Source: Gigaspora rosea (taxonomy: Eukaryota > Glomeromycota > Glomeromycetes > Diversisporales > Gigasporaceae). Taken from it: DNA of 64,000 nucleotides. Under the pieces are notes generated by a model, which made no database searches, had not been told where the DNA came from, and was given only the letters and a program-made list of their open reading frames with translations. The first letter of the stretch is position 1; each line of letters starts with the position of its first letter. The stretch spans positions 118,124 through 182,123 of the forward strand of contig QKWP01000031.1 of NCBI GenBank assembly GCA_003550325.1, written 5' to 3'. This document shows positions 10,916 to 22,874 of this stretch, one piece after another. The translations under genes and the position numbers were made by a program.

Positions 10916-11906
10916 GTTATCGCGCAAATTTTCTGTTTACACACTTGTGGACATTAATTTGTTGTACCTAACTTTTATACAAACCTGCTATACTATTGTA
11001 GCGCCTGTCTTTGATCTTCCCTGTGCCATTTTCTGATTTTATATGCTTTTAGCCTTATTTGTAATGCATTATATAAGTGACAGGTCATGTGCTTGCTCTT
11101 TTTTCAATCACATAATATTCTATCACTTCGCATTAATAACTTAGCCAATTTTATCAAATTTATTTGATATGTAGATTAAAATAGGTTGTTTAATAGTGAA
11201 GTTTCACAATATTATTTCTTTAAAAAAAATTAACTTCACATATAATCAAAGTTTGCCAAAAATACTATATTATTTTGGAGTTGTACAAAGAACTGTTAAT
11301 TCTGATTGGTGAATATGATATATACATGTAAATTATATGATATTGGTACATAAAGTTGATTTACAATCTATTTTATATTAATTTAGAAATGTTGACACCC
11401 TACCCTTAAGCATTTCAAAAGTATTATATGCATGCAATATATTTTAAAGTGGAATAGATATCTGGTCAACCATGCCAATGTTAACTTTATTAAGTGAATT
11501 TTTGTTAAGAGTATACAGCATTCATTGGTGGAATTAATGTACAACTGAAACAGGATTGCACCCAGAAATAGCAACTACACTATTATTAGCTAAATTTGTA
11601 ATATGTGGCATTATTTAGTGGTTTTTTATATTGTATAAACCAGAACAACATGATATAAAGTTTAAAGACATGACAAAATTGCATGATTCACTTGGCTTCA
11701 GGCTAATAATACCAGATAATAAGCTTTGTTGGATGAATATTTGTTGAGAGTATGCTGCTTATTCAGTAAAATAATGAACAAATAGAAACAGATATGCACC
11801 TACTAAATTGCATCAGGTGTGATATTTTGCTTTGTTAGACAATTATTTATTCAAGTGTAAAAAATGTACATCAATATAATTGTGTGGGTGTTGATATATA
11901 TACATA
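10916..11906. other. Intergenic, with a worn pair of repeats
   Basis: Two related blocks, at about 11480-11575 and 11730-11815, share TTGTTAAGAGTAT/TTGTTGAGAGTAT, GAAACAG and ATTGCACC/ATGCACCT. No gene recognised. Confidence 0.35.
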
Positions 11907-12110
11907 AGGGTCCCAGATATTTCTCATATAGGTCACAACTAAATTTTGGCCAATTTTGACCTAATTTGTTAAAAATGACAAAACTACATTTTTAAATAAC
12001 TTTTGATCCAGTAATCAGAATTGAATGAACTTTTTTGCTAAATGTGCCTCACAAAGAGCTTCATTTTAAAAAAAGTTCATTCAAATTGGACCACTAGATA
12101 TTTAAATAAA
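11907..12110. mobile_element. Truncated relative of the 39509-39803 hAT MITE
   Basis: It is homologous, in reverse orientation, to 39509-39803. Shared words include CTCATATAGGTCA, TTGGCCAATTTTGACCTAAT, AACTTTTGATCCAGTAATCA, AAAAAAAGTTCATTCAAATT and GGACCACT. One terminus looks degraded (GGGTCCC) and the other is lost. Confidence 0.6.
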
Positions 12111-12831
12111 AGTTATTATATACGTAGTATAATAGAATCTATACAATTTTTATTATAATTTTATTTTATCACTAATTTAGATATTTAGTCATATATTATT
12201 TTATTTAGTCAACGATTTAAATATCTAGTCAATTTAGAATATTGGCATTTCAGCAAAAATAATGCCATGTCGAAATATATTTTGAAAAAAATTGTCTAAA
12301 TATTTGAACTAAATAAGGTATTCCGGCTAACAACATTAATCTTCTACAATTTGTTGAAATGTATGAAACACAAAATTACAAAAAAAGCAACTGAAGAAAA
12401 TCAATTACCAAATTAAATATAGACAAATAATTAGCATAACACCAAACGCTAACAATTGCTTCTAAGTGCTAACTAACCAACTAACCAATAACAATAACCA
12501 TCAGCATGCCTATTTGTGCTGAATTTCTTTATTGTATATTCTAATCAAAATTATGAATAAACAACCAATAGCGTGACTATTTATGCTGATCAAAAATGTC
12601 GATTTCTTTATTGTATATTCTAATAATAACTAATATAATAAGCTATTGATTTTTGACTTATAAACGTTTAAACACATCCTATTAATGCCTCTGTTCCCAG
12701 CTTTAGAACAAAACCATTGCCCAGCTATCTTATTATTTATGGTTGGCACAGTATATCTTGATTATATCTTCAGTATTATGAAACATTCTTAATTAAAAAT
12801 CCTTTCATTGATATATAGACTCTTGTTACTA
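12111..12831. other. Region downstream of the histidine kinase, short tandem repeat
   Basis: Two units at about 12503-12548 and 12570-12626 share TTTCTTTATTGTATATTCTA and a GC(A/G)TG.CTATTT.TGCTGA block. No second receiver domain could be found here in any frame, although the preceding kinase would be expected to end with one. Confidence 0.4.
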
Positions 12832-13767
12832 TCAATAGTAATTTCTTTCTATGAATGTAAATAGATGAATTAATTTTTTCCATGTAATTGGGGTATAAAG
12901 AATAGCAATTGCTCCCCTGATTTTTCCAATTAATATTTCAGCCAATATATTCTCTTTATTATTTGGAAGTACTATAAAGACTATTATTAAACTATTACTA
13001 TTTATTGCTAGTCCCCTTAATTCTGATATTATTTTCATGATTTCTTCTTCATTTTTTTTATAAAGACTGATAAATACTATGTCATAAGCAGATTAATTAT
13101 CTTTTGCTGCTCTAATACCTTTATTAAAGGTATCGAATGCATCAACTTCTTCGATCCTTTTAAAATATTTCAAAATTGCATTTCTCGCATCTTCAACTGG
13201 ATGAATTATTAGTATTCGCTTATGTTTTATTGCTTAAGGTAATGCATAACTTAATTGATCAAATTGTTCATTTAATAACGAGGAAGTGATTGATAATAGC
13301 TCGACATACCATGTAAACCAAAATTTACTTCCTTTTCCTAACTCACTCTCTATTTTAATTTCTCCTCCATTAATTTCTACCAGATTTTTACTAATTGAAA
13401 GACCAAGTCCTGCACCATCTTTCATCTTAGTTATTGACATGTCACTTTGTGAAAAGCTTGCCCAAACAAATTTTATATATTCTGGATCTATGCTATTAAA
13501 CAACTTTATTAGAAAATTTTTATGTTAATTGAGTATAAAATATGGGCTGCCGTTAATATAAATCAAGCTAGAGGTTGTACCCGAAATAAATTTCAAATTC
13601 CGGATAACCCAGCCATTTAGCAGATTATTACCGGGTCACAAACCGAATTGTTTTAAAAAATCTGGGTTACCCGGGTGACCCGGTTGACCCGGTTTGCTAA
13701 TGCTAATCTCTATGTAACACATGAGACGTTGGAGTATTCGATCAACAATGTTTGACAAAATTATACT

Positions 13768-14152
13768 GTATATAGTATTATATGAAAGAATTTAATGAAC
13801 AGGATAGTGACCAAGATAGTGAGTGGCTGGGATTATTTATCACTTTTTATATATAATTTAATAGTAAGGAATGACTTGTATGTTTTTAGATGTCTAGAGC
13901 GAATAGCTTTACTTTTCAATTATTTTAACATAAATCGATACTTAAACGCCTTTTATAACAAAGTTATATTAAAAAATTTGTAAAAGTGTTTAGGAATAGA
14001 TTTATATTAAAATCATCGAAAAAAGTAAAGCGATTCACTCTAAACATCTAAAAGCACACAAGTCAATTTCTTACTATTGAAAGTGATAAATAATTCGATT
14101 GCTATCTCAAAAAAAATCGATACTAGTTAATTTTCATATGGTACCATATATA
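13768..14152. mobile_element. Palindromic MITE nested in the hAT element
   Basis: The left and right halves are inverted copies (GATTATTTATCACTTT, AATAGTAAGGAATGACTTG, TTTTTAGATGTCTAGAGCGA against their complements). Relatives of the same words make up 46422-46926. Outer ends resemble TATATGGTACCATATG. No ORF of its own. Confidence 0.65.
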
Positions 14153-14175
14153 GGTTTGATGATTTACATAAGGTA

Positions 14176-14252
14176 TTTTCAAATATACTTTTTTTTCAAC
14201 AAAACCCGAGTTCAGCTTTTGTTGGTTATAAAAGTATATTTGAAAATACTTA
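14176..14252. repeat. Short hairpin inside the hAT element
   Basis: AAGGTATTTTCAAATATACTTTT near 14178-14200 pairs with AAAAGTATATTTGAAAATACTT at about 14230-14251, giving a stem of about 20 bp with a loop of about 30 nt. Confidence 0.6.
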
Positions 14253-14815
14253 TAGTTAACAGAATACCCCAATGAGACGTATTGTGTGATGCACTATTTT
14301 TAGTGTAAAGTTATCAGATCTGTTTCACTAAAATAATCGTAATAGTTTAATTATGGTTTAGTAAGTATTACTTAACTTTACGCTCTGCTCAGTTTATGGC
14401 TTGGCTTTGTTTGTGAATATATTAGTACAAAAGGGTATGTAATTTTTTTTAAGTACTGTAAATCGATCTCTAATTTTAATACGTATAAAATTTTATCAGG
14501 ATATATAATTTTCATTTCGAACCACTTATTTTAAAAGTATTATATAAACCTGCCTTTTTATATATAATGGTTCTTACACATAATATCAACTATAGAGCAC
14601 GTTCTACCCTTAATGTGTAATATTATATGCCCAGTCTAATTTATTAGAAAGATCCAAATACATATTTATATAAATGAACATGAAAAGAAAAATCTATACT
14701 AGAATCGCATAAAATATAAAACATAAAAAAAATAAATATGCACTAAAGAGCAAGGTATTTACTAATTCTAAATTCAAAAGTGAAAATTGTAATTAAATAC
14801 TAATAATATTATTAT

Positions 14816-16985
14816 TTCTTTTAAGAAATAAAATCTGTGAAACAGACTTTGGGTCAAGACTTGTTCGTTTGGAGGTTACTTGGTTACCCGCGTCTGAGAA
14901 TAAGCGTTCGCTTGGCACTGAAGTGGCCGGAATTGATAAATATTTTTTCGTTCTTTCTACCATAATAAAGGCTGAGTTGCTTGTGATGCAACAGGCACTT
15001 TACAACATCTAAATATTTGTCTAGTTCACTAATAGATGTATTATTATCATTATCACTGTCATTATCAAAGATCGATGCAAAGTAATTGGTGGGTGAAGTA
15101 ATATTGGAAGATGCGATTTGTATAGGTTGTTCACTAGCAATATTATTAAATTCCTCATGGCATACTTTAATTGCTTCTTTTTTTATATGGTCAGGCCAAG
15201 GACGCATCTTTTTGAGTCGTGGATCTAGTAAGGTTGCTAGAAGGCCAGTGTATTTTTGATCTCCCCAATAGTTCCAAAGTGAATTATAAATTGCTTGCTT
15301 AACTTGAGCAATTGTTAATTAAACATCAAAGGTATTTTGATAGTAATCTTTTTCTTCATTTTCACTATCACTATCACTATCTATTGATTCTAAAAAATAG
15401 TAATCTTAAATATTAATATTTTAAATTACTTAAAACAAATTAATAGCATTAAGACAAAAATAATAAATTTACCACATTCTTCATTAAGGTTATCTTCGAC
15501 TAATGGCTGATTTGGGTCTATTGCGAACTGAAATTTTAAGAGTTTAGTAATAGGATATACAAATGATAGTGTAGGGTACTTTTCAGCACTGAATGTTTCA
15601 GTTGCTTGATCGAATGGCTCAAAGATCTTAACTAATTCTTCAATTAGTGCCCATTCATTTTCATTAGGTAAATAGTGACTAAGTTTTTTTCCATCTTTTT
15701 TGTCATCCAAATTTCAGGAAATATTTAAATTAGCCTCTAACCAAATAATTGCATCTTTTAATTTTAATAGTCTTTTCCAAGACTGATATTTAGAATTCCA
15801 CCTTGTTGGACAATCTTTAATTGGACGAAGAGGTTTAGTAATAATATTTTCACTTAATTGCTCCTCAAATTCTATACTATCACCATCATCAATTTTACCT
15901 GCCTCTTCTTCTTCAAAATAAACCTCAGTATCAATTGAACTGGATAAAGACAAACAATCCCGTTCCATGACCATCATTTGGGCTTTTTCTAACCTTTCTT
16001 GTTGTTTTGATGAGCTAAAAAAATTAACTAATTTTTTTATTTTTTTGGTTTGTGGATGAATTTTTTGCAGAGCAAAATTCACTGTCAATTGCAAAGTGTG
16101 CGCAGCACATGGAAGTCTTACAACATTCCATAATTGCATAGCCTTAATCATGTTAGTACCATTATCAGTAACAGCACATACAATCTTACCTTCAAGATTA
16201 AATTCAGTGCATTTATTTAGAAGAAATTGATGAATAGACTCAGCAGTATGGGGGTATAGTAATTTTTTGCAACACAATAACACACTATAGAGTGACCAAT
16301 TAGGAGTTACCCAGTGACAAGTAACTCCAATATAACCCTGATTATTGCGTGAAGTCCATAAATCTGCTGTTATTGCAGCAGTTTCGCACGAAGATGCAAT
16401 TTCTTGTCGAAGAAGATCTACATTTCTCAAATAATATAACATTATTTCATTTTTTATTAATTTATTAGAAGGAGGGCAAAATTTGGGATCAATTATTTCC
16501 ATCATGCGACGAAATCCTCTTTTTCTTGGTGCTGATAAAGGTTGATTGTCAAGAAGAATCCATTCGATAACTCCTTTAATAATTTCTTTTCTTCTATTAC
16601 CTTTGTGTGAGGTGTTAGATTTAATCATTTCAGGTAATGTAGTTTGTTGTTTTTTTTGTATTTCGATCTTTAGTTTTTTGCTATCCATGATATTATGTGA
16701 TGATCGTAAGTGAGCGATCATATTTGATGTTGAATTATCACGAAAATATTCTGTATTACATTTTTTTTCTATTCCATTTTTTTTAATCATGACTTGACAT
16801 ACATCTTTAGCTCCAATTACTTTAAAATGCTTCCATACGAAACTTGATTTATTTCTGCCTCTCTTTTTTTTAGTACTGGTCGATGTGCTTGCAGAAGAAC
16901 TTATATTATTACTATCATCATCGCTAGTACTTTCATATATATATGTATTTTCTTGAAAGCTTGCACTAGATTCTTGGGAATCCAT
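14816..16985 (-). pseudogene. hAT transposase with BED finger, broken
   Basis: It starts at ATG 16985. An N-terminal acidic/Ser-rich region is followed by a BED-type zinc finger (VWKHFKVIG, HLRSSHNI), then the hAT core: ITADLWTSRNNQGYIGVTCH (first catalytic Asp), AVTDNGTNM (second Asp), LPCAAHTLQL, CPTRWNS, and the C-terminal hAT dimerisation block [20 protein letters not shown] with the catalytic Glu. The first 423 codons are open, then an in-frame TGA at 15714-15716 interrupts it. The frame resumes directly at 15710 and continues to about 15470, where an intron donor is likely. A TAA near 15320 and a frameshift near 14950 also break it. Function in an intact copy: cut-and-paste transposition. 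Confidence 0.85.
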
Positions 16986-17310
16986 TTTTAGTTGAATACA
17001 AGGTTAAATTATATGATGAAAGTAATATAAGAGTTATGTAATTTTAAAATTATGATTTTGTAATCGAATTGCTCAATTAACAATATGTCAAGTACGAGTT
17101 TTAAGAGAATATAGGCTTTATTGAAAGATAAGTATTAGAGGCGTCCAAAATATACCTCTACCAAGTTTTTTTACATGTCTTTTTATACAAATTTCAGTTA
17201 CTAATACTCTAACTCTCTTTTTTCTAGTTTTTTACTCCTCTGCAATTATGAAACAATTTATCATTGAACTATTTATCATTAAATTTGATATACCCTTAGA
17301 AAAGAAACAA

Positions 17311-17438
17311 CGTTATGCATAACGATCTTATGCGAAACGATTTTATGCATAACGATCTTATGCGAAACGATTTTATGCATACCGATCATATGCGTAATGA
17401 TTTTATGCATAACGATTTTATGCATAACGATTTTATCA
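17311..17438. repeat. 16-bp tandem array at the hAT 5' end
   Basis: About seven units of ATGCATAACGATTTT-like sequence (variants ATGCGAAACGATTTT, ATGCATACCGATCAT) in a row. They lie between the transposase start and the right terminus, where hAT transposases often bind subterminal repeats. Confidence 0.75.
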
Positions 17439-17925
17439 TGACGACGAAACGCGAGCGGGCATATAGTAGCATAACGATACTAAAATAAATAAAGCAATTA
17501 GTGATTAAAATTAAAAAAAAATATATGGGCCAGGATCCTTTGTAGGGTGTCGTGACGCATAATGTTATATTGAGGTTGAATTTACTACCTATTTTACAAT
17601 ACAACTTTAACGGGTTACATATCTTTTTAATTCAATATTGCTTTTAGTTATTTAACTAAACTTATGTTTATTTATCTGTTTAAAAAGTAATATCTATAAA
17701 TGAAAAATACATGTATATATTAATTAAACAGGCCGATATAAAATTATATGAAGCTTTCATATGACATTACGTAATACACTACGTAATACGTGTCTAGTTT
17801 AATGCGCATAATAACATGTTTACCGATATACGGGTTACCCGGGTAACGATAGCTATAATCCGATTAAGGGGTGCCTAACGGGTTACCCGGGTGAATCTTA
17901 TACGGGTACAAGCTCTAAATCAAGC

Positions 17926-18142
17926 AGATTGACGTTTTGAAAAAAATTAATGGCTTAACTTTCACAACTATATCTCAATGAATTTTCGAAGTTATATTAT
18001 TAATTTTATATTCAAAAAGAAAGCTTATAATCTAAGTTTTCTTTTGAATATAAAATTATTAAGACAGCTTCAAAGTTTATCAAGATATAAGTTTCGAAAA
18101 TTAAACTTTTATTTTTTTTCACAATGCCAATCTGCTTGATTT
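17926..18142. mobile_element. Palindromic MITE split by the hAT insertion
   Basis: AATCAAGCAGATTGACG at the left (it begins in the hAT target duplication) is inverted at the right as CCAATCTGCTTGATT. Inside, TTTTATATTCAAAAAGAAAGC faces its complement, so most of the 220 bp is one foldback. The hAT element landed at its left end. Confidence 0.65.
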
Positions 18143-18365
18143 CTACCCATATAGAGTATCTTAATAATAAGTATTTTACCCAATACCAGTATCATATATT
18201 TCAATCAACAATCTTCCTTTTTTAACAATTTGGCCATAAGTTTGATTATCTTTGTCTTCATCAATGACTTCTTGTAATTGCATTGAAATTGTTAACACAA
18301 TTTTACCTTTATCGGTAAATTTAACCCTAAGAAATTAAGAATTAATACTTATGCAATGTGTTATA

Positions 18366-18387
18366 AATATATATATATATATATATA
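18366..18387. repeat. (TA)n microsatellite in a kinase intron
   Basis: About eleven TA units lie in the short intron between exons 16 and 17 of the histidine kinase. Confidence 0.85.
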
Positions 18388-21300
18388 AAGAAATAGTTAC
18401 GCATTTGATAATAAATGAGATAAAACTTGTTTTAGCCTATTATAATAAGACAAAATAAGTTATAAATATCTAATTTTTTTCTTTTTTCTTTTTCTTTTAT
18501 TATTTACACTAAATTACATTAGTTAAATCACCTTTCAGGATCGCCTTTAACATATCTCGGCAGCATGTCCACCTCGCAATTTACAATTAATTCAATATTT
18601 TTAGCTCCAGCTCTTTTTCCAAATTTCTCGATTGTATCCTCAAATAACTCTAATAAATCAAACGTTCTATTTATTAAAGTTACCTTTTGTGCTTCTAATC
18701 TTGCTACATTAAGAATATCATTTACTATGGATAAAACTATATCAGAAGCGCTTGTCATTATATTAATCATGTCTCTTTGATCAGCAGTTTAAATAGCATT
18801 CTCAAAGGAAGAAAGTTCGAAGGAAGATAGCATGGCCACTATTGCTCCTAATGGTGTTCGTATTTCTATAATAAACAATGAAATCATAGAAAATTTCAGT
18901 ACCTAATGCTTTAATTCTTGATAATGAGAAAAATAAATACCATGTGAAGTATTTGCTAATATTTGACTCTTTGTTTTATTTGCAACTTCAACAGCTTTCA
19001 TTTTAATTTCATTTTCATTGTTTTCTTTTAAAACATTTGCGTACGTAATAAATAAACCTATTTGATTCGATATTTGTTGCAATAATTCAATTTCAGAATT
19101 GAGCCAAATAGAATATGGCGATCTATGTAATTTTATCCATCCCCAACAAACATTATTTAACTTTATTTCTTCAGATAATTCTGATACATTTTTACAAATA
19201 TCATCACAATACATATCTAAACAAACGTCTATTCCTGTATCATTGTTTAATATTCCTTGTGAATTGGTTAATGTCTGTGATTGAGTTTTATCATTAATTT
19301 CATCGAATAGATTAGCCATTGGTGTTATACTTTCCGAGTCTTCATATGAAGCAACTATTTTATTATTCTTAAATTCAGATTGGTCATTTGAGATAATAAA
19401 AATTCTTTCACTTGGTAATATCTGATGAATTTCTTTAACAATGTCTAACAAAGATTTATTTAGATCTAATCCGGAAAGAATATTATTCGATATTGAAAGT
19501 AGTAATTGCTTTGTTTCTTCTTGTTTACTTTGTTGAAATGATATTTTACGACGAAGAAGTGAAAGTTCAATATTAACACGAATACGGGCAATTAGTTCAT
19601 GAGAAGAAAATGGTTTTATTAAATAATCATCTGCTCCTCTATCAAGACCTAAAAGTAAAACACATTTAATAAAATTGATAAAAATGTAGAATAATCTATT
19701 AATAACAGATAACGTATAATATTAGTTACCTTCGATCAAAAAATCTTCACCAGCCTTGGCAGTTAATAATATTACTGGAATCAAACGAGTTTTTGCATTG
19801 GATCTTAATGCACTTAATAGCTCATATCCATTCATATTTGGCATCATGATATCTATTAAATTCAATTATAATAATAATAACAATAATAATAAGTATCCAA
19901 TAATTATTATCATTATGTTGATATAGTATATTAATTCGAAACTCTTACCGCTAAGGATTAGATCAGGTAATCTGTTAAGTTTTTTAAAAGTCGTATAGCA
20001 TCTTGACCGTCACAAGCACAATGCACATCAAATTCTTTTAAAAGATTTGATAGATAATACCTATAAATATGATTAATAAGAAACAATTTATTTACACATA
20101 ATAATAGCAGTAACAATACTAAAGCACTCCATGATGTTTAATATCATATATAATTTTACTATTACTAGGAAAATACGTAGCATTGTATGTCCGGAGCATA
20201 CCAAAACTTATTGGACAAATGCGTGACTTTATATGTTATTGATACATATAATCTTAAAGGTTCATGCATCACAAAAATAACTATTTTTTGGTAAAAATGA
20301 TCATAATTTTTGTATCACTTAGCATAGACATTAAGGATCCTCTGTTACGCTCCGAATCAACAAATTTAGGGCAGAGTATTGTTATAATTGAAAGCTTGAT
20401 TAAAAATCAAAATTTTTAAGCTAACGTAAGGTTTTGAAGGTTTTGAAGGTTATGAAGGTTATAAACGTTTTTACTTAGAGCACTAAGTATTAATTACTTA
20501 ACAAATTTTTGAGATATAGCAACTGGGTTTTAAGTGATTTATCAATGCCTATAATAATAATTTAAAAAAGTTTTACCTCATATAATTATTATCATCAACA
20601 AGTAAGATTTGATATTTTTTCTCAATAATTGAATCATCTGTCGATAAATGAAAGGTGACATCTCCTAGTAACGGTTTGTCGATATTCCGATCTTCGATTG
20701 ATTTATCTATATCATTTTTATCTTCATATGTACTACTTTTTATCCATTGAGAGCTTTCTTCTAAATAAAGCTGTCGATTGGTGTATAATACTTGACCATA
20801 GCTTATTGGACTCTCAACGTTATTAAAATGTATTTTATTTTTTGGTAAGTGCTCACATCCTATCGGGAACCAACATTTAAATGTCGTCCCTTTATTTATT
20901 ACTGAATTTACAGTGATATTTCCACCATGACATGCAATAAATTCTTTGGCGAGTGCAAGCCCTATTCCAGTACCTTCATGACTACGCGAACGTTGAGATT
21001 CAATACGGTAAAAGCGTTGAAATATATTTGGAAGGGCTAATTCTGGGATGCCAACTCCTGAATTGAAAGAAAAAGTGAATTGTTTGCAGTGTCGAATTTA
21101 ATAAGTTAACAAGGAATATTTATTAACCTGTATCTGAAACTTCAAGAACTATTATCCTTTTCATATTTTTATAGTCAGGATATAAACGTATAGTTATGTG
21201 CCCATTCCAAGTATGCTTTAATGCATTCGAACCTTTAGCAAACAAAATATTTTAGTAAAATTAAATATTGCACGTTTTAATGAATTGATATTTTTTTTTA

Positions 21301-22874
21301 AACACATATTTTCACAAATTTTTTGAAATGCTTACAAAGATTAAATATTATTGTTTCATACATATTATGATCTAAATAAACCTTATCTTCCACAGCTTTA
21401 TTAAAATCTTCACAACATGGAATTTCAATAATGTAATCCAAACCTAATGTTTCTGCCATAGCTTTAAACTCAGAAACTAATTCTCGAGTAAATTCAGTAA
21501 TGTTTGTTTCACGATAACATGGATCTAATTTATCAGATTCTATATCTGAAAACTGTGTAAGAAACGAATATTATTTAATATAATAGTCCTGAAATTACTT
21601 TAAATGCTTTTATAATTTGAACTTATTATTATTAAAAATTTTAATATATAACTTACTTGCAACAAAGTATTTAATAAGTTTAAGCAATCAATCGACGAGC
21701 GTTACGTCGTATAATTTGAAGATGAGACATTATTGGCGCTTCTTGTGGGTATGAATTAATTATATCTTCAATTGGTGAAAGTATTAAGGTTAATGGTGCT
21801 GATATGGTGAAAACAAAGATTAAGTTTATTAATGAAGTATATTTTTGAAAAAAAAGTAAATACTTTATGATAAATCAATACTTTTTAATTCATGACTGAT
21901 GCTTTGAAAAAATGTGACTTTTTGATTATTTAAATCAGCCAATGTTTTACACAGCTTCCTTTCCTCTTCAATTGATCTCGCATGTAATAAACATGAATTC
22001 ATATGATTTACGATTAACTAAAAATTTATAGCAGCATATTAGTTTTTTTTTCAAATAATAATGAGAACTTTTGCATACTTTTAAAAATCCCATATACTCC
22101 TTATCAAGTTTACGACGTCGGTTAACACCACAAATAATTATAGCTGATAAATCATGGCTTTTGCCAATAGACATTTTTGTCGATAAGAGTACGGCCTGAG
22201 ATCCGTCTTTTAAAAGAACTCTTAAATGACCACCTTTTTTCATTAAAAGGTGTATTGGCCAAGAATCGCATTCTAATAACGAATAGGCTTCAGCTTCTTG
22301 ACTTAGTTCATGATATGTATTATAGCTCTTATTAACGTCTTTAGCAAAGTCAATTATTTCGGGAGTTTTGGGCAAATAATCAGGAAAAAACCATCCTTTT
22401 TCATCATCACAATCAAAGGTTGTAGCAATTAGACGAGCAATCAGAGATTCAAAAGTAGCATTTAATTTATGTTCAACAAAATAAATGATTGCATAAGGAA
22501 TATCAGCATTATTATCACTCAACACTTTTGCAATAATATGGCAGGCATTTTCTAAAGATTCAGTCTCTTCAAGGAATATCAAGTCAATATATTAAATACA
22601 TCACAATTTTAATATTATAAGCACATAATATATTTATAGTAAGATTTACTAACCAGGAATCCGACGACTAAGTTCGCCAAGTGTTTTTAATCTTCGAGTA
22701 TTCAAAACTTTTTCAGTGACATCTTGTCCCAAAACAAAAACAGCACAAACAGAGCCATCAGATTTAAAAATAGGACTAGATGAATAGGAAATGTACGCCT
22801 CTTCTGTATACCCATCACGATCAAATTCAAAATACTCTTCATTTTTTAAAAAACCTTTTCCAGATGCTCTTATA

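Larger units (their letters stand above)
13569..17917 (-). mobile_element. hAT transposon, 4.35 kb, TSD AATCAAGC
   Basis: Terminal inverted repeats TAGAGGTTGTACCCG (left) and TAGAGCTTGTACCCG (right, inverted) match at 14 of 15 positions. The flanking AATCAAGC at 13561-13568 and 17918-17925 is a perfect 8-bp duplication, diagnostic of hAT. GGGTTACCCGGGTGACCC-like words lie subterminally at both ends. The transposase gene runs on the minus strand, in the same sense as the host kinase gene. It is broken, so the copy is non-autonomous now. It carries a nested palindromic MITE (13768-14152) and a tandem array (17311-17438). Confidence 0.9.
13493..18179 (-). other. Oversized intron 17 of the histidine kinase, holding a transposon
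   Basis: The upstream exon ends GATACTGGTATTGG before GTAAAATA. The downstream exon starts CATAGATCC after TTTAATAG. Joining them gives Asp-Thr-Gly-Ile-Gly-Ile-Asp-Pro-Glu in frame, the G1 box continuing as in the family. The 4,687 bp between is therefore an intron, far larger than the other introns here, mostly under 300 bp apart from intron 4 (1.85 kb) and intron 11 (516 bp). It contains a hAT element (13569-17917) inserted in an older inverted-repeat MITE. Confidence 0.8.

Noticed and set aside
17311-17438. CRISPR-like array
   Set aside because: The units are contiguous tandem repeats without spacers, in a eukaryotic transposon.
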